From NCBI RefSeq assembly GCF_020531945.1, contig NZ_JAJATZ010000001.1:372001-436000 (forward strand): a stretch of 64,000 nt of DNA, read 5' to 3'. Position numbers and translations under genes: made by a program. Below the pieces are notes generated by a model. The model ran no database searches. It had not been told where the DNA came from and worked only from the letters and a program-made list of their open reading frames with translations. Below are positions 25,440-34,865 of the stretch, in pieces. The stretch's first letter is position 1; each line of letters opens with the position of its first letter. The stretch comes from Loktanella gaetbuli. Lineage in GTDB: Bacteria; Pseudomonadota; Alphaproteobacteria; Rhodobacterales; Rhodobacteraceae.

Positions 25440-27194
25440 ATGGAAAACGTGACCATTCCGGCCGTCCGGACGGCGCTGAACCGCTGGCGTCTGCGTCTTG
25501 CGGTCATCGCCCTATGCCTGCTGGGCGCCGGCACGATCTATGTCACGAACATTCTGCTGACAGAACGCTTTACGGAATCGACCCGAAACAGGGCCGAGGT
25601 GCGTCTGACACTGTTTGTGGCCAACCTGATGAGCGAGCTACAGCGCAATTCCATCGTGCCACAGCTGCTTGCGCGTGACCCCGCGCTGATCGCGGCGCTG
25701 GAAAACGGTGATTTTTCGCTATCGACGCAGCGCCTGCTGTCTTTTGTGGATGAAATCGGCGCGGCATCGCTGATGCTGCTGGATCGTGACGGGCGTGTTG
25801 TCGCGGCCACCGATCGCAACCGTCTGGGCGAAAGTTTCCGTTCAGCCCCGCAGTTCGTAAACGCAATGCGCAGCAACGCCACCGTGTTCACCCGTGGCGA
25901 GACAGCACAGGGCGGGTTCAATTTCATCTACTCGCGCAGGCTGGACAACAGCGGGTCCAATCTGGGCGCGATCCTGGTGGCGGTTGATCTGGCCAAGATC
26001 GAACGCGGCTGGGTTGGTGTGTCGGACGCCGTTTATGTGGCAGACAGCGAGGGTCGGATCATCTTGTCGACCGAACCGCGCTGGCGCGGTCAGGAGGAAT
26101 CGGTCGCCCTTGCCATTGAACCTGCATCGGGTGCCATCGAGCGTGCGCTGCGCGCGACCGAGGAATGGACCGAACTGCCGATTGACGCCTATTTCAGGGG
26201 CGAGGCGGTGTTGCGCCGCGAGGCGCGCGTGCCGTTCCAGGGCTGGCGCATGGTCAGTTTCACCAGCTACGCCAGCGTGCGCGAACGGGTGAACGGTGTT
26301 CTGGCGCTTGAGGTGATGGGATTTGCGATCCTGCTGGCGCTGTTGTTCTGGTATGCTTCGCGCAGGGCCGCGACACGTGTGGCGGTCTATGAACAGGAAT
26401 CCAACGAATTGCGCGCCCTCAACGCAGCACTTCAGCGTGAAATCGCGGCGCGCAAACAGATGGAACGCAGCCTTCAGGTGGCGGAACAGACGGTCGAACA
26501 GACCTCGAAACTGGCCGCCTTGGGCGAAATGTCGGCGGCCGTCAGCCATGAATTGAACCAGCCGCTGGCGGCCATGAAAACCTATCTGGCAGGGGCGCGG
26601 CTGTTGCTGCAACGCAAACGCCCCGAGGAAACGCTGTCGTCATTTCAACGGATCGACGACCTGATCGACCGTATGGGCGCGATCACGCGGCAGTTGAAAT
26701 CCTACGCCCGCAAGGGGTCCGACGCGTTCGAGGCGGTCGATGCCCGTGCCGCGGTATCATCCGCCCTGTCGCTGATGGAACCCCAGCTCAAGACGCGCGA
26801 CGTGGAAATCAGTCGCACGCTTCCCAGTGCGCCCGCGCTGATCTACGGGGACCGCCTGCGGCTGGAACAGGTCATCATCAACCTGTTGCGCAACGCGCTG
26901 GACGCCACCAAGACGGCCGAGAATCCGCGCATCGACGTGATCCTCGCCGTGGGTGAAACGGTGACCCTGACGGTGCGGGACAACGGGACGGGGATCGAGG
27001 ACCTCGATGAACTGTTCGAACCATTTTACACAACCAAGCAGGCTGGCGACGGTGTCGGCCTCGGACTTGCGATTTCTTCGGGGATCGTCAACGACCTCGG
27101 GGGGCGCATGATCGCGCGCAACGGGGCACAGGGTGGCGCTGTTTTCGAAGTGCAGTTGCCGCTGCTCAAGTCGGCCCTCAAGGCCGCAGAATAA
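25440..27194 (+). CDS. dctB: Membrane sensor histidine kinase, DctB-like
   Basis: 584 residues. Layout: transmembrane helix 1 (about 18-40), periplasmic double-PAS/Cache sensor region (40-285), helix 2 (287-305, LALEVMGFAILLALLFWYA), coiled coil, then HisKA with phospho-His H370 in SAAVSHELNQPLAAMK, N box NLLRNALDAT, and G boxes VRDNGTGI and DGVGLGLAISSGIV. DctB senses C4-dicarboxylates in the periplasm. Start 25440 places the helix correctly. Partner dctD follows 10 bp on. No Dct transporter is nearby, so the signal is inferred only from homology. Confidence 0.9.
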   Translation: MENVTIPAVRTALNRWRLRLAVIALCLLGAGTIYVTNILLTERFTESTRNRAEVRLTLFVANLMSELQRNSIVPQLLARDPALIAALENGDFSLSTQRLLSFVDEIGAASLMLLDRDGRVVAATDRNRLGESFRSAPQFVNAMRSNATVFTRGETAQGGFNFIYSRRLDNSGSNLGAILVAVDLAKIERGWVGVSDAVYVADSEGRIILSTEPRWRGQEESVALAIEPASGAIERALRATEEWTELPIDAYFRGEAVLRREARVPFQGWRMVSFTSYASVRERVNGVLALEVMGFAILLALLFWYASRRAATRVAVYEQESNELRALNAALQREIAARKQMERSLQVAEQTVEQTSKLAALGEMSAAVSHELNQPLAAMKTYLAGARLLLQRKRPEETLSSFQRIDDLIDRMGAITRQLKSYARKGSDAFEAVDARAAVSSALSLMEPQLKTRDVEISRTLPSAPALIYGDRLRLEQVIINLLRNALDATKTAENPRIDVILAVGETVTLTVRDNGTGIEDLDELFEPFYTTKQAGDGVGLGLAISSGIVNDLGGRMIARNGAQGGAVFEVQLPLLKSALKAAE

Positions 27195-27204
27195 GGACGA
27201 CAAG

Positions 27205-28545
27205 ATGAACAAGGCCATGAAGATCGCGATTGTCGACGACGAAAAGGACATGCGTCAGTCGATCAGCCAGTGGCTGGCCCTGTCTGGGTTCGAGACAGAG
27301 GCCTATGCCAGCGCAGAGGATGCGCTCAGTGCGCTGACATCCGACTTTCCGGGGATCGTCGTCAGCGACGTGAAAATGCCCGGCATGGACGGCATGCAAT
27401 TCCTGAAGAAATTACGCGGGGTGGATTCCGCGCTGCCGGTCATCATGATAACCGGTCACGGCGACGTGCCGATGGCGGTCGAAGCGATGCGCGTGGGCGC
27501 ATTCGATTTTCTGGAAAAGCCGTTCAATCCCGATCGGATGACGGAACTGGCCAAGAAGGCCTGCAATGTCCGCCGCCTGACGCTGGACAACCGCGCCCTG
27601 CGCAAGGAATTGTCCGACGGCACATCCCTGATGAAAAAACTGGTCGGATCCTCTGACGCGATGGAACGTCTCAAGGAGGACATTCTGGACCTGGGTCAGG
27701 CCGACGGGCATGTCCTGATCGAGGGCGAAACCGGCACCGGCAAGACGCTGGTCGCCCATGCGCTGCATGCGGTTGGTGCCCGGTCCGCCCGCAAATTCGT
27801 GCTGATCTCCTGCTCTGCACTGGACGAGGACAGCCTGAACCGCAGGCTGTTTGGCCCGGCAGCAGAAGGCGAGCCGATCCCCGCCATGGAAGAGGCGCGC
27901 GGCGGCACGCTGGTGCTGGAGGATATCGAGGCGCTGACCCATGCGCAGCAGTCGCGTCTGCTGACGGCGATCAACGAACAGGGCACGCCTGCGGAAACCC
28001 GTCTGGTCGCCATCTGCAACCTGCAGGAACAGGACAAGACCTGCGAAAGCGTGCTGCGCCCGGACCTGTATTACCGGATTTCGGCAATGCGGATCGTGGT
28101 GCCTCCGCTGCGCCAGCGTGGCGAGGATATCCTGACGCTGTTCACCCATCTGTCCGAACAATTCGCCGAGGAATACGGCTGCGAGGCCCCGCAAGTCAGC
28201 GCCCAGGAGGCCGCACAGCTGTTGCAGGCACCCTGGCCGGGCAATGTGCGGCAGTTGATCAACGTTGCCGAACGGGCCGTGCTGCAAAATCGTCGCGGAT
28301 CGGGGTCCATCGCATCGCTGCTGATGACCGACGGGGACGACGACGACGGCAACCGCCCGGCGATGACGACCGAAGGCAAGCCCCTCAAGGAATTCGTCGA
28401 AGCCTTTGAACGCATGCTGATCGACAACACCATGCGCCGCCACAAGGGCAGCATCGTCGCGGTGATGGAAGAGCTTTGCCTGCCGCGCCGGACCCTGAAC
28501 GAAAAGATGGCCAAGTATCAATTGCAACGGTCGGATTATATCTGA
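27205..28545 (+). CDS. dctD: Response regulator DctD-like, AAA+ type lacking the sigma54 contact loop
   Basis: 446 residues: receiver domain (D55 acceptor in VVSDVKMPG, T83, K105), AAA+ domain (Walker A GETGTGKT 174-181) and a Fis-type C-terminal helix-turn-helix (SIVAVMEELCLPRRTLNEKM). Oddity: the AAA+ part should carry GAFTGA shortly after LFG, but here LFGPAAEGEPIPAMEEARGGTLVLED (215-240) has none. Walker B is LVLEDIE instead of a typical LFLDEI. It probably does not activate sigma54 polymerase. Rhodobacter NtrC shows a comparable loss. ATG 27205 has an AAGGA upstream. Confidence 0.9.
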   Translation: MNKAMKIAIVDDEKDMRQSISQWLALSGFETEAYASAEDALSALTSDFPGIVVSDVKMPGMDGMQFLKKLRGVDSALPVIMITGHGDVPMAVEAMRVGAFDFLEKPFNPDRMTELAKKACNVRRLTLDNRALRKELSDGTSLMKKLVGSSDAMERLKEDILDLGQADGHVLIEGETGTGKTLVAHALHAVGARSARKFVLISCSALDEDSLNRRLFGPAAEGEPIPAMEEARGGTLVLEDIEALTHAQQSRLLTAINEQGTPAETRLVAICNLQEQDKTCESVLRPDLYYRISAMRIVVPPLRQRGEDILTLFTHLSEQFAEEYGCEAPQVSAQEAAQLLQAPWPGNVRQLINVAERAVLQNRRGSGSIASLLMTDGDDDDGNRPAMTTEGKPLKEFVEAFERMLIDNTMRRHKGSIVAVMEELCLPRRTLNEKMAKYQLQRSDYI

Positions 28546-28619
28546 ACCTGCGGTGCAACCGGGTCTTGATCGGCGTTGGCGTCCTTGCTTAATGGACCCA
28601 ACGACGACAGGAGCACGCC

Positions 28620-29255
28620 ATGCATCGCAGCCTCGCATTGATTTTCTGCCTGACCGCACTGGCGGGCTGTGGCGGCGACAGCACGGAATTTGCGGACCGG
28701 TTTGCAATAGACCAGACGACGGCGAGCGCTGCGGCAGATGAGGCAGAGGATGAGGCAGCGCCACTGGTTCAGCAGACCGATGCAACACGCATCGTGTTGG
28801 TGAACGGCACCCCGCGTCCTGCCAATCGCCAGTTTCCGCAAGGCACCGATGCGAGTCAGTTGCGCAGCTTTTCCGCGCCGGCAGGCACGTTTGATCCCAT
28901 CGACACGAGTGTGCCCGGATCAGCCAGCTATTCCGGCACCTATTTTGCGGACAAGATTGAGAATATCGACAATCCCGACACGACGCGTTGGGTTTTCACC
29001 AAGGCAGAGGGTCCTGTCGTGATCGATGTGGACCTCGACAGCGGACAAATCAGCGGGCGCTCCTCTGACAATCGCCTGGTCATCGGGCGTGCCGCACGTC
29101 CCATCAACGGGGGCATCGTAGATGGCGCCGTGGAATTCGATGGCTTGGTCGGGCCGTTCAACGGGACGGTGACAACCAGCAATATCCAGGCCGATTTCGC
29201 TGGCGAGAACGCTGACACGGCCGTTTTGGGCCGTTTTGCCGCCACAGCACCCTGA
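28620..29255 (+). CDS. Lipoprotein with TbpB-like beta-barrel fold (putative)
   Basis: 211 residues. N-terminal lipoprotein signal with lipobox LAGC at C17 (LTALAGCGGDS), then a disordered acidic linker (about 30-55), then a glycine-rich beta region: ASYSGTYFADK, VVIDVDLDSGQISGRSSDN, VEFDGLVGPFNGTVTT and ADTAVLGRF. The latter pattern resembles small TbpB-type 8-stranded barrels (YSGTY... GxISG... LGRF). That likeness is my own pattern match, not a proven one. It is an outer-membrane or periplasmic lipoprotein. The gene stands alone after dctD. Confidence 0.75.
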   Translation: MHRSLALIFCLTALAGCGGDSTEFADRFAIDQTTASAAADEAEDEAAPLVQQTDATRIVLVNGTPRPANRQFPQGTDASQLRSFSAPAGTFDPIDTSVPGSASYSGTYFADKIENIDNPDTTRWVFTKAEGPVVIDVDLDSGQISGRSSDNRLVIGRAARPINGGIVDGAVEFDGLVGPFNGTVTTSNIQADFAGENADTAVLGRFAATAP

Positions 29256-29661
29256 GACGGGCCAATCCGGAAACGGCGCTGCGTCTGATGATCCTACACT
29301 TTGTCGTTGTCTTATGGCCGTCTGCACCCTTATGTATGGCATACGGGTTGTTGCCATGACGCTTTGCGCAAAGGCCCGGTGAGATTCTCTGTGGGCGGCA
29401 GGATGCCACCGCAGCTGATTTGATCCCGCAAACGGATCAGAAAAATGCCCGTTGTCGGTCCCACGGACCTGACCGGGTTACCTGAACAGGCCCCCCGGGG
29501 TCGGAGAAAAACCGCGATGCTACGCGCTAGTGACAACAGACCGCTTGATGACACCCTCTGGGGTGCAGCGGTCGGCACTGTGCGGCACGCCCTTTATAGA
29601 CATGACATCCTGACAGCCGCCCCGCCAGGGTCGGGCATCGGGTGTGATGCGAATGGATACA
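29256..29661 (+). promoter_or_regulatory. Intergenic region and probable long leader of rne
   Basis: A gene-free stretch of about 400 bp before rne. A possible promoter is TTGTCT (29307-29312), 18-bp spacer, TATGTA (29331-29336). It would give a leader of about 320 nt. A foldable stem GACCGGG / CCCGG-GG-TC with an inner CCT-GAAC-AGG loop lies at 29471-29502. Only short random frames were seen in it. RNase E transcripts in other bacteria carry long autoregulatory leaders; a similar role here is inference. Confidence 0.4.
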
Positions 29662-32445
29662 ATGCCAAAGAAAATGCTGATCGACGCCACGCACGCGGAA
29701 GAAACCCGCGTCGTCGTGGTGGATGGAAACAAAGTCGAGGAATTTGATTTCGAGAGCCAGTTCAAGCGACAGCTTGCTGGGAACATCTATCTGGCCAAGG
29801 TGACACGGGTTGAACCGTCGTTGCAGGCTGCGTTCGTGGATTACGGTGGCAATCGCCACGGATTCCTCGCGTTCTCTGAAATCCACGCGGATTATTATCA
29901 GATCCCCATCGCGGACCGTCAGGCCCTGATGGAAGAAGAGCGTGCCTACGCCGAAAGCCAGAAAGCCGCCGAAGAAGAAGAGGAAGCGCCCAAGCCGCGT
30001 CGCCGCCGGTCGCGCCGTTCCGCCGCCGAAGACGTCGCAAACGACGACGCCGTCGCGGTCGAGGATGTCGAAATCGCAGGCATGGAAACCATCGACCTGG
30101 ACGACGAAGAGGGGTCCAGCCCGATGGAACGCGGTCGTGAAACGCCCGTGGAAACGCCCGCCGCCGATGAGGACATCGACGACGAGAACGGCCATGACGA
30201 CGAAGATGATGGCCCCGACGCCGCCGACAAGGACGACCAGATCGAACAGATCGCGGATCACGACCACGATGATGTGCGTCCGGTCCGCAAGCCCCGTCCC
30301 AAACGCTACAAGATCCAGGAAGTCATCAAGGTTCGCCAGATCCTGCTGGTGCAGGTCGTCAAGGAAGAGCGCGGCAACAAGGGTGCTGCACTGACCACTT
30401 ACCTGTCGCTGGCGGGTCGTTACTGCGTGCTGATGCCCAACACCGCACGCGGCGGTGGCATTTCGCGCAAGATCACCAATGCAGCCGACCGCAAGAAGCT
30501 GAAGGAAATCGCGAATGAAATGCAGGTGCCGCAGGGTGCTGGCCTGATCATCCGCACCGCCGGCAGCCAACGCACCCGCACCGAGATCAAGCGTGACTAC
30601 GAATACCTGCAGCGCATGTGGGAACAGATTCGCGAGCTGACGCTGAAATCCACCGCACCGGCCAAGATTTACGAGGAAGGTGACCTGATCAAGCGCACGA
30701 TTCGAGATCTATATTCCAAGGAGATCGACGAGGTCATCGTGGCGGGCAACGATGGCTATCGCACGGCCAAGGACTTCATGAAGATGATCATGCCGTCCCA
30801 TGCGAAAAACGTGAAACTCTATGCCGAGCAGATGCCGCTTTATGCGCGCTATCAGGTCGAAAGCTACCTTGCGGGTATGTTCAGCCCCACGGTTCAATTA
30901 CCGTCGGGTGGTTACATCGTGATCGGCATCACCGAGGCGCTGGTCGCCATCGACGTGAACTCTGGCCGCGCGACCAAGGAAGGGTCAATCGAACAGACCG
31001 CGCTGAAAACCAACCTCGAGGCCGCTGACGAGGTGGCACGCCAACTGCGTCTGCGTGACCTTGCAGGCCTGATCGTGATCGATTTCATCGACATGGACGA
31101 ACGCCGCAACAACGCCAGCGTTGAAAAGCGGTTCAAGGACAAGCTGAAAAACGACCGTGCGCGTATCCAGGTTGGCCGGATTTCCGGCTTTGGCCTGATG
31201 GAAATGTCGCGTCAGCGCCTGCGCCCCGGCATGCTGGAGGCTACGACCCAACCTTGCGTCCATTGCCACGGCACAGGCCTGTTGCGGTCTGATGACAACG
31301 TCGCATTGAACATCATTCGCCAGCTCGAAGAAGAGGGCGTACGCGGTCGCAGCAAAGAGGTTCTGGTGAGGGCCCCGGTGTCCATTGCCAACTTCCTCAT
31401 GAACGGCAAACGCGAACATATCGCCGCGATCGAGGGTCGTTATGGCATGGCGGTGCGGGTCGAATGTGACCTGAAACTGGTGTCACCCGAATTCGCGATC
31501 GACAAGTTCAAGAGTGCGACGCGCGTCGTTCCCGAGGCCGGAACCTTTATCCAGGCCGAATCCGCGATGATCGAGGACGAAGACGAGGATATCGTCGAGG
31601 AGACACCCGAAGAGGACGAGGCCGAGGCGACGCCAACACAGGCAACGCCCGAGGATGGCGAAGGCCAGCCGCGCAAGAAACGCCGTCGTCGTCGTCGTCG
31701 CAAGGGCGGTCAGGGAAGCGATGACCGTCAGGATCAGGACGAGAACGGCAACTCTGCTGACGAAGACGACAGTGCGGATACGGACAAGGCTGCAGATCAG
31801 CCGGAAACGGAAGACACCACAGCCGACAAGCCCAAGCGCACCCGGACGCGCAGCCGCCGCCGCAAGACCGACGACGCGGACGCGCCTGCCGACGCCGTCG
31901 CAGCGGATGCACCGCAAACGGATGCAGAGGCCGCGACGCCCGAGGCCGAAGAGGCACCCAAGAAGCGGACACGCAGCCGTCGCAAACCCGCAGCAAAGGT
32001 GACAGAGGCCACTGACGCAGCGGATACGACCGCTGCAGAGGCGCCCGCCGAAGCCGCCCCAACCGATGACGCCGACGCCCCGGCTGAAAAGCCAAAGCCC
32101 AAGCGCCGCAGTCGTGCCAAAAAGGCCGATCCGGTCGCGGCATCCGCAGATGCGGTCGCAGCAGCGCCAGAGGCGTCAAACGCCGCATCGGAAACGACCG
32201 CGACCGACGACGTGGCAACACCCGACGCACCGGCAGCGGTGGCCGAACCGGCCCCCGAAACCAAGAGCGTCATTGATGTGCCCGTGGTGCAGCCTGTGTC
32301 CGAAACGACGTCAGAGCCGGACGCCGAAACCGAGGCCACGCCACAAGCTGAACCTGTGCAGGCCGCGGCAGAGGCCGATACCGTTGACGAGAAAAGCGAC
32401 GAAAAGAAGCCCCGTCGCAAGGGCTGGTGGTCACTGGGCCGCTAG
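29662..32445 (+). CDS. rne: Ribonuclease E
   Basis: 927 residues from ATG 29662 (PKKMLIDATHAEETRVVVVD); ATGs at 29653 or 29644 would add only 3-6 residues. Endoribonuclease and degradosome core. S1 domain from about 35 (AGNIYLAKVTRVEPSLQAAFVDYG) is interrupted by an insert of about 120 highly charged residues (about 92-215), an alphaproteobacterial trait. Then the catalytic DNase-I-like core with AIDVNSGRATKEGS and DFIDMDERRNN and the zinc link CVHCHGTG. The last 300 residues are Ala/Glu/Arg-rich and disordered, with RKKRRRRRRRKGG near residue 673. Confidence 0.97.
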   Translation: MPKKMLIDATHAEETRVVVVDGNKVEEFDFESQFKRQLAGNIYLAKVTRVEPSLQAAFVDYGGNRHGFLAFSEIHADYYQIPIADRQALMEEERAYAESQKAAEEEEEAPKPRRRRSRRSAAEDVANDDAVAVEDVEIAGMETIDLDDEEGSSPMERGRETPVETPAADEDIDDENGHDDEDDGPDAADKDDQIEQIADHDHDDVRPVRKPRPKRYKIQEVIKVRQILLVQVVKEERGNKGAALTTYLSLAGRYCVLMPNTARGGGISRKITNAADRKKLKEIANEMQVPQGAGLIIRTAGSQRTRTEIKRDYEYLQRMWEQIRELTLKSTAPAKIYEEGDLIKRTIRDLYSKEIDEVIVAGNDGYRTAKDFMKMIMPSHAKNVKLYAEQMPLYARYQVESYLAGMFSPTVQLPSGGYIVIGITEALVAIDVNSGRATKEGSIEQTALKTNLEAADEVARQLRLRDLAGLIVIDFIDMDERRNNASVEKRFKDKLKNDRARIQVGRISGFGLMEMSRQRLRPGMLEATTQPCVHCHGTGLLRSDDNVALNIIRQLEEEGVRGRSKEVLVRAPVSIANFLMNGKREHIAAIEGRYGMAVRVECDLKLVSPEFAIDKFKSATRVVPEAGTFIQAESAMIEDEDEDIVEETPEEDEAEATPTQATPEDGEGQPRKKRRRRRRRKGGQGSDDRQDQDENGNSADEDDSADTDKAADQPETEDTTADKPKRTRTRSRRRKTDDADAPADAVAADAPQTDAEAATPEAEEAPKKRTRSRRKPAAKVTEATDAADTTAAEAPAEAAPTDDADAPAEKPKPKRRSRAKKADPVAASADAVAAAPEASNAASETTATDDVATPDAPAAVAEPAPETKSVIDVPVVQPVSETTSEPDAETEATPQAEPVQAAAEADTVDEKSDEKKPRRKGWWSLGR

Positions 32446-32467
32446 GTCTGGATCACGATGCGCAGAC

Positions 32468-32496
32468 AAAAGGCGGGCCAGATGGCCCGCCTTTTT
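32468..32496. terminator. Bidirectional terminator between rne and tusA-like gene
   Basis: Stem AAAAGGCGGGCC / GGCCCGCCTTTTT with loop AGAT. T runs occur on both strands, fitting the convergent genes on each side. Confidence 0.9.
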
Positions 32497-32500
32497 CATG

Positions 32501-32734
32501 TCAGCCCTTGGCGATGTAGTAGGTCTGCACCGGGCCGTCATCCTCTGACCCGATCAGGCGGTGGCCAGCCTCGGCGCAGAAATGCGGCACATCGACGACT
32601 GCTGCCGGATCATCGGCGCGGACGCGCAGGACCTGCCCGGATTGCAACGGTTGCAGACGCTTTCGCGCCTTGAGAACGGGCAGGGGACAAAGCAGCCCCA
32701 CGGCATCAAGATCGGCATCATATTCCATGCCCAT
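32501..32734 (-). CDS. TusA-family sulfur carrier protein
   Basis: 77 residues. Single TusA/SirA domain: the active Cys and proline motif GLLCPLPVLKARKRL (13-27), then RVRADDPAAVVDVPHFCAEAGH. Carries sulfur as a persulfide on the CPxP cysteine. It lies divergent from ccdA. The partner is unknown: it could serve tRNA thiolation or another sulfur relay. Starts at either of two close ATGs (MGMEY); they differ by two residues. Confidence 0.88.
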   Translation of the reverse strand: MGMEYDADLDAVGLLCPLPVLKARKRLQPLQSGQVLRVRADDPAAVVDVPHFCAEAGHRLIGSEDDGPVQTYYIAKG

Positions 32735-32821
32735 TGGGTATTGCGGATGTTGCAGGTTGTAAACGGTCTCGTGACGCGGGCAGGGCGTGACGCCGCTGCT
32801 GTTCCGGGTTACATCCTTGCC

Positions 32822-33577
32822 ATGATCGAACCGTTGACCCTGTTAGATGCCAGCCTGCTACCTGCAATCCTGATTGCGGTGACTGCGGGTCTTTTGTCGT
32901 TTCTCAGCCCCTGTGTGCTGCCCATCGTGCCGCCGTATCTGGCCTATATGGGCGGGGTCAGCGTCACGGATCTGGACGAGACTGCCGCCGCGCGACGCAA
33001 GGTGATGGTTGCTGCCGCAATGTTCGTCCTGGGCCTGTCCACGGTCTTTTTGCTGCTCGGGATGGCGTTTTCGACGCTGGGCCGCGCCTTGCTGCAATGG
33101 CAGGGCTGGTTCGTGCCGATTGCGGGCATCGTGGTGATGATATTCGGTGCGCATTTCATCGGCGTGTTCCGCATCGGGTTTCTGGACCGTGAGGCGCGGA
33201 TGGACACCGGCAGTCAGGGCGGCAGCGCGCTGGGGGCCTATGTTCTGGGTCTGGCCTTTGCCTTTGGCTGGACACCCTGTCTGGGCCCCATTCTGGGCAC
33301 GATCCTCGGCCTTGCGGCATCAGAGGCGAGCATCAGCCGTGGCACGGTGTTGCTGGCGGCCTATGCAGCGGGGCTTGGGATTCCGTTTCTGCTGGTGGCT
33401 GCGTTCTTTCCACGGCTCAAGGGGCCGATGGCCTGGATGAAACGTCACATGGACCGCATCGAACGCACATCCGGCCTGCTATTGTGGACCGTCGGGCTGA
33501 TGATGGTGACGGGACAATTCACGGCGTTCAGTTTCTGGCTGCTGGAACGTTTTCCCGCGCTCGCCGCGATTGGGTGA
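32822..33577 (+). CDS. ccdA: Cytochrome c biogenesis protein CcdA
   Basis: 251 residues with six hydrophobic helices. CcdA/DsbD-type thiol reductant channel: two conserved Cys motifs, LLSFLSPCVLPIVPPYLAYMG (about residues 24-44) and FAFGWTPCLGPILGTILG (about 136-153). It moves electrons from cytoplasmic thioredoxin across the membrane to periplasmic apocytochrome or thiol partners. ATG 32822 begins just before the first helix; no strong ribosome site is seen. It is divergent from the TusA gene. Confidence 0.93.
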   Translation: MIEPLTLLDASLLPAILIAVTAGLLSFLSPCVLPIVPPYLAYMGGVSVTDLDETAAARRKVMVAAAMFVLGLSTVFLLLGMAFSTLGRALLQWQGWFVPIAGIVVMIFGAHFIGVFRIGFLDREARMDTGSQGGSALGAYVLGLAFAFGWTPCLGPILGTILGLAASEASISRGTVLLAAYAAGLGIPFLLVAAFFPRLKGPMAWMKRHMDRIERTSGLLLWTVGLMMVTGQFTAFSFWLLERFPALAAIG

Positions 33578-33638
33578 TTTTTCTTAATTTCGCCGCCATT
33601 GCGTGTCACACTTGCGCAAACAGCGACGGGCATCGTCC

Positions 33639-34865
33639 ATGACACAGGCAGACCTTCAGGTTCGGACGCGCCGGGTTTTCTACATTCCCGGCTATGACCC
33701 GATCCATGCCCGACGCTACCGCGAGTTGTATCGCACCGAAGGGCGCGCGCAGGCGGAGATCAGCGGCTACGATCTGACACTCAGTCCGAAACCAAAGGGT
33801 AAGACATATGGCTGGCGCGTGGCCGCCCGGATCGAGGATGCCGAGGTTAGCGCAGAGGTAGACGTGCTGGTGTGGTCCGACATCGTGCGTGACAGCATGT
33901 CGAACACGATCCCCGCGACCTATGCGCAATTGGTGCGGACGGCCTGGACCTATATTGCGAGCGGCGCATTGGGGCGGTTGATGAAACTGCGCAAGGGGCC
34001 GGTGATTGCGGCCCTGTATCCCGTCGGGATGCTGCTGCTGCAACTCCTGATCGCGCTTGGCCTTGGTGCGCTGGCCGGTTGGTTTGCGGTTCTCCTTCTG
34101 CCCTTGGGCAGCGGCTGGGACACCATGGCGCGCTTTGCCGTGCTGACGGCGGTGACGGCCCTGATCCTGCGCTGGTTCAAGTCGCGTGATGGCAAGCTCT
34201 TTGCCTATTACCTCATGCATGATTACAGCTATTCCGCCCGGTGGCGCGGGGCAAATCCAGCGCCGCTAGAAAAACGGATGGCCGAATTTGCCGATATCAT
34301 CGCGCAAGCGCTGACCGATGACGTGGACGAGGTGCTGGTCGTCGGCCATTCGTCGGGCGCACATCTGGGGGTGTCGATCCTGGCAGATCTGATCCGTGAT
34401 GCACGCGTGCCCGCACGCGGTCCGGTCCTGTCGTTTCTGACCCTTGGGCAGGTCGTGCCGATGGTCAGTTTTCTGCCCGATGCACATCGGCTGCGGGCCG
34501 ATCTGCAATTCCTGAGCGAGCAGAACATTGCTTGGGTCGATGTGACGGCCCCCGGCGATGGTTGCGCATTCGCGCTGTGCGATCCTGTGGCTGTTTCGGG
34601 GGTCGCCACGCCGGCGCAACGCTGGCCGCTGGTGATTTCCGCAGCCTTTACCCAGACCCTGTCAGAGGCACGCTGGGCGGAGTTGCGCTGGCAATTCTTT
34701 CGGCTGCATTTTCAATATCTCTGCGCCTTTGACCGGCCTGGTGACTATGATTATTTCCGGATTACCGCCGGGCCACAGACGCTGGGTGCCCGTTTCCGGG
34801 GGCGCAATCCTTCGGCCTCGCGGATGACGCAGGCGGTGTCGAAATATACCTCGATCGCTGCATGA
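33639..34865 (+). CDS. Membrane-associated alpha/beta hydrolase-like protein of unknown function
   Basis: 408 residues. N-terminal part contains VFYIPGYDPIHARRYRELY (13-31), two hydrophobic helices follow (about 122-160 and 165-180), then a nucleophile elbow VVGHSSGAHLG with Ser238 in GHSSG. Later: LTLGQVVPMVSFLP and WVDVTAPGDGC, with FDRPGDYDYFRI near the end. The combination of N-terminal IPGYDP motif, two helices and a lipase-like elbow is uncommon. Substrate unknown. ATG 33639 gives a normal start; it is coupled to the P450 gene (ATGA overlap). Confidence 0.75.
   Translation: MTQADLQVRTRRVFYIPGYDPIHARRYRELYRTEGRAQAEISGYDLTLSPKPKGKTYGWRVAARIEDAEVSAEVDVLVWSDIVRDSMSNTIPATYAQLVRTAWTYIASGALGRLMKLRKGPVIAALYPVGMLLLQLLIALGLGALAGWFAVLLLPLGSGWDTMARFAVLTAVTALILRWFKSRDGKLFAYYLMHDYSYSARWRGANPAPLEKRMAEFADIIAQALTDDVDEVLVVGHSSGAHLGVSILADLIRDARVPARGPVLSFLTLGQVVPMVSFLPDAHRLRADLQFLSEQNIAWVDVTAPGDGCAFALCDPVAVSGVATPAQRWPLVISAAFTQTLSEARWAELRWQFFRLHFQYLCAFDRPGDYDYFRITAGPQTLGARFRGRNPSASRMTQAVSKYTSIAA

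Noticed and set aside
27412..28788. 458-codon open frame on the minus strand over dctD
   Set aside because: Antisense shadow of dctD; no family-like motif.
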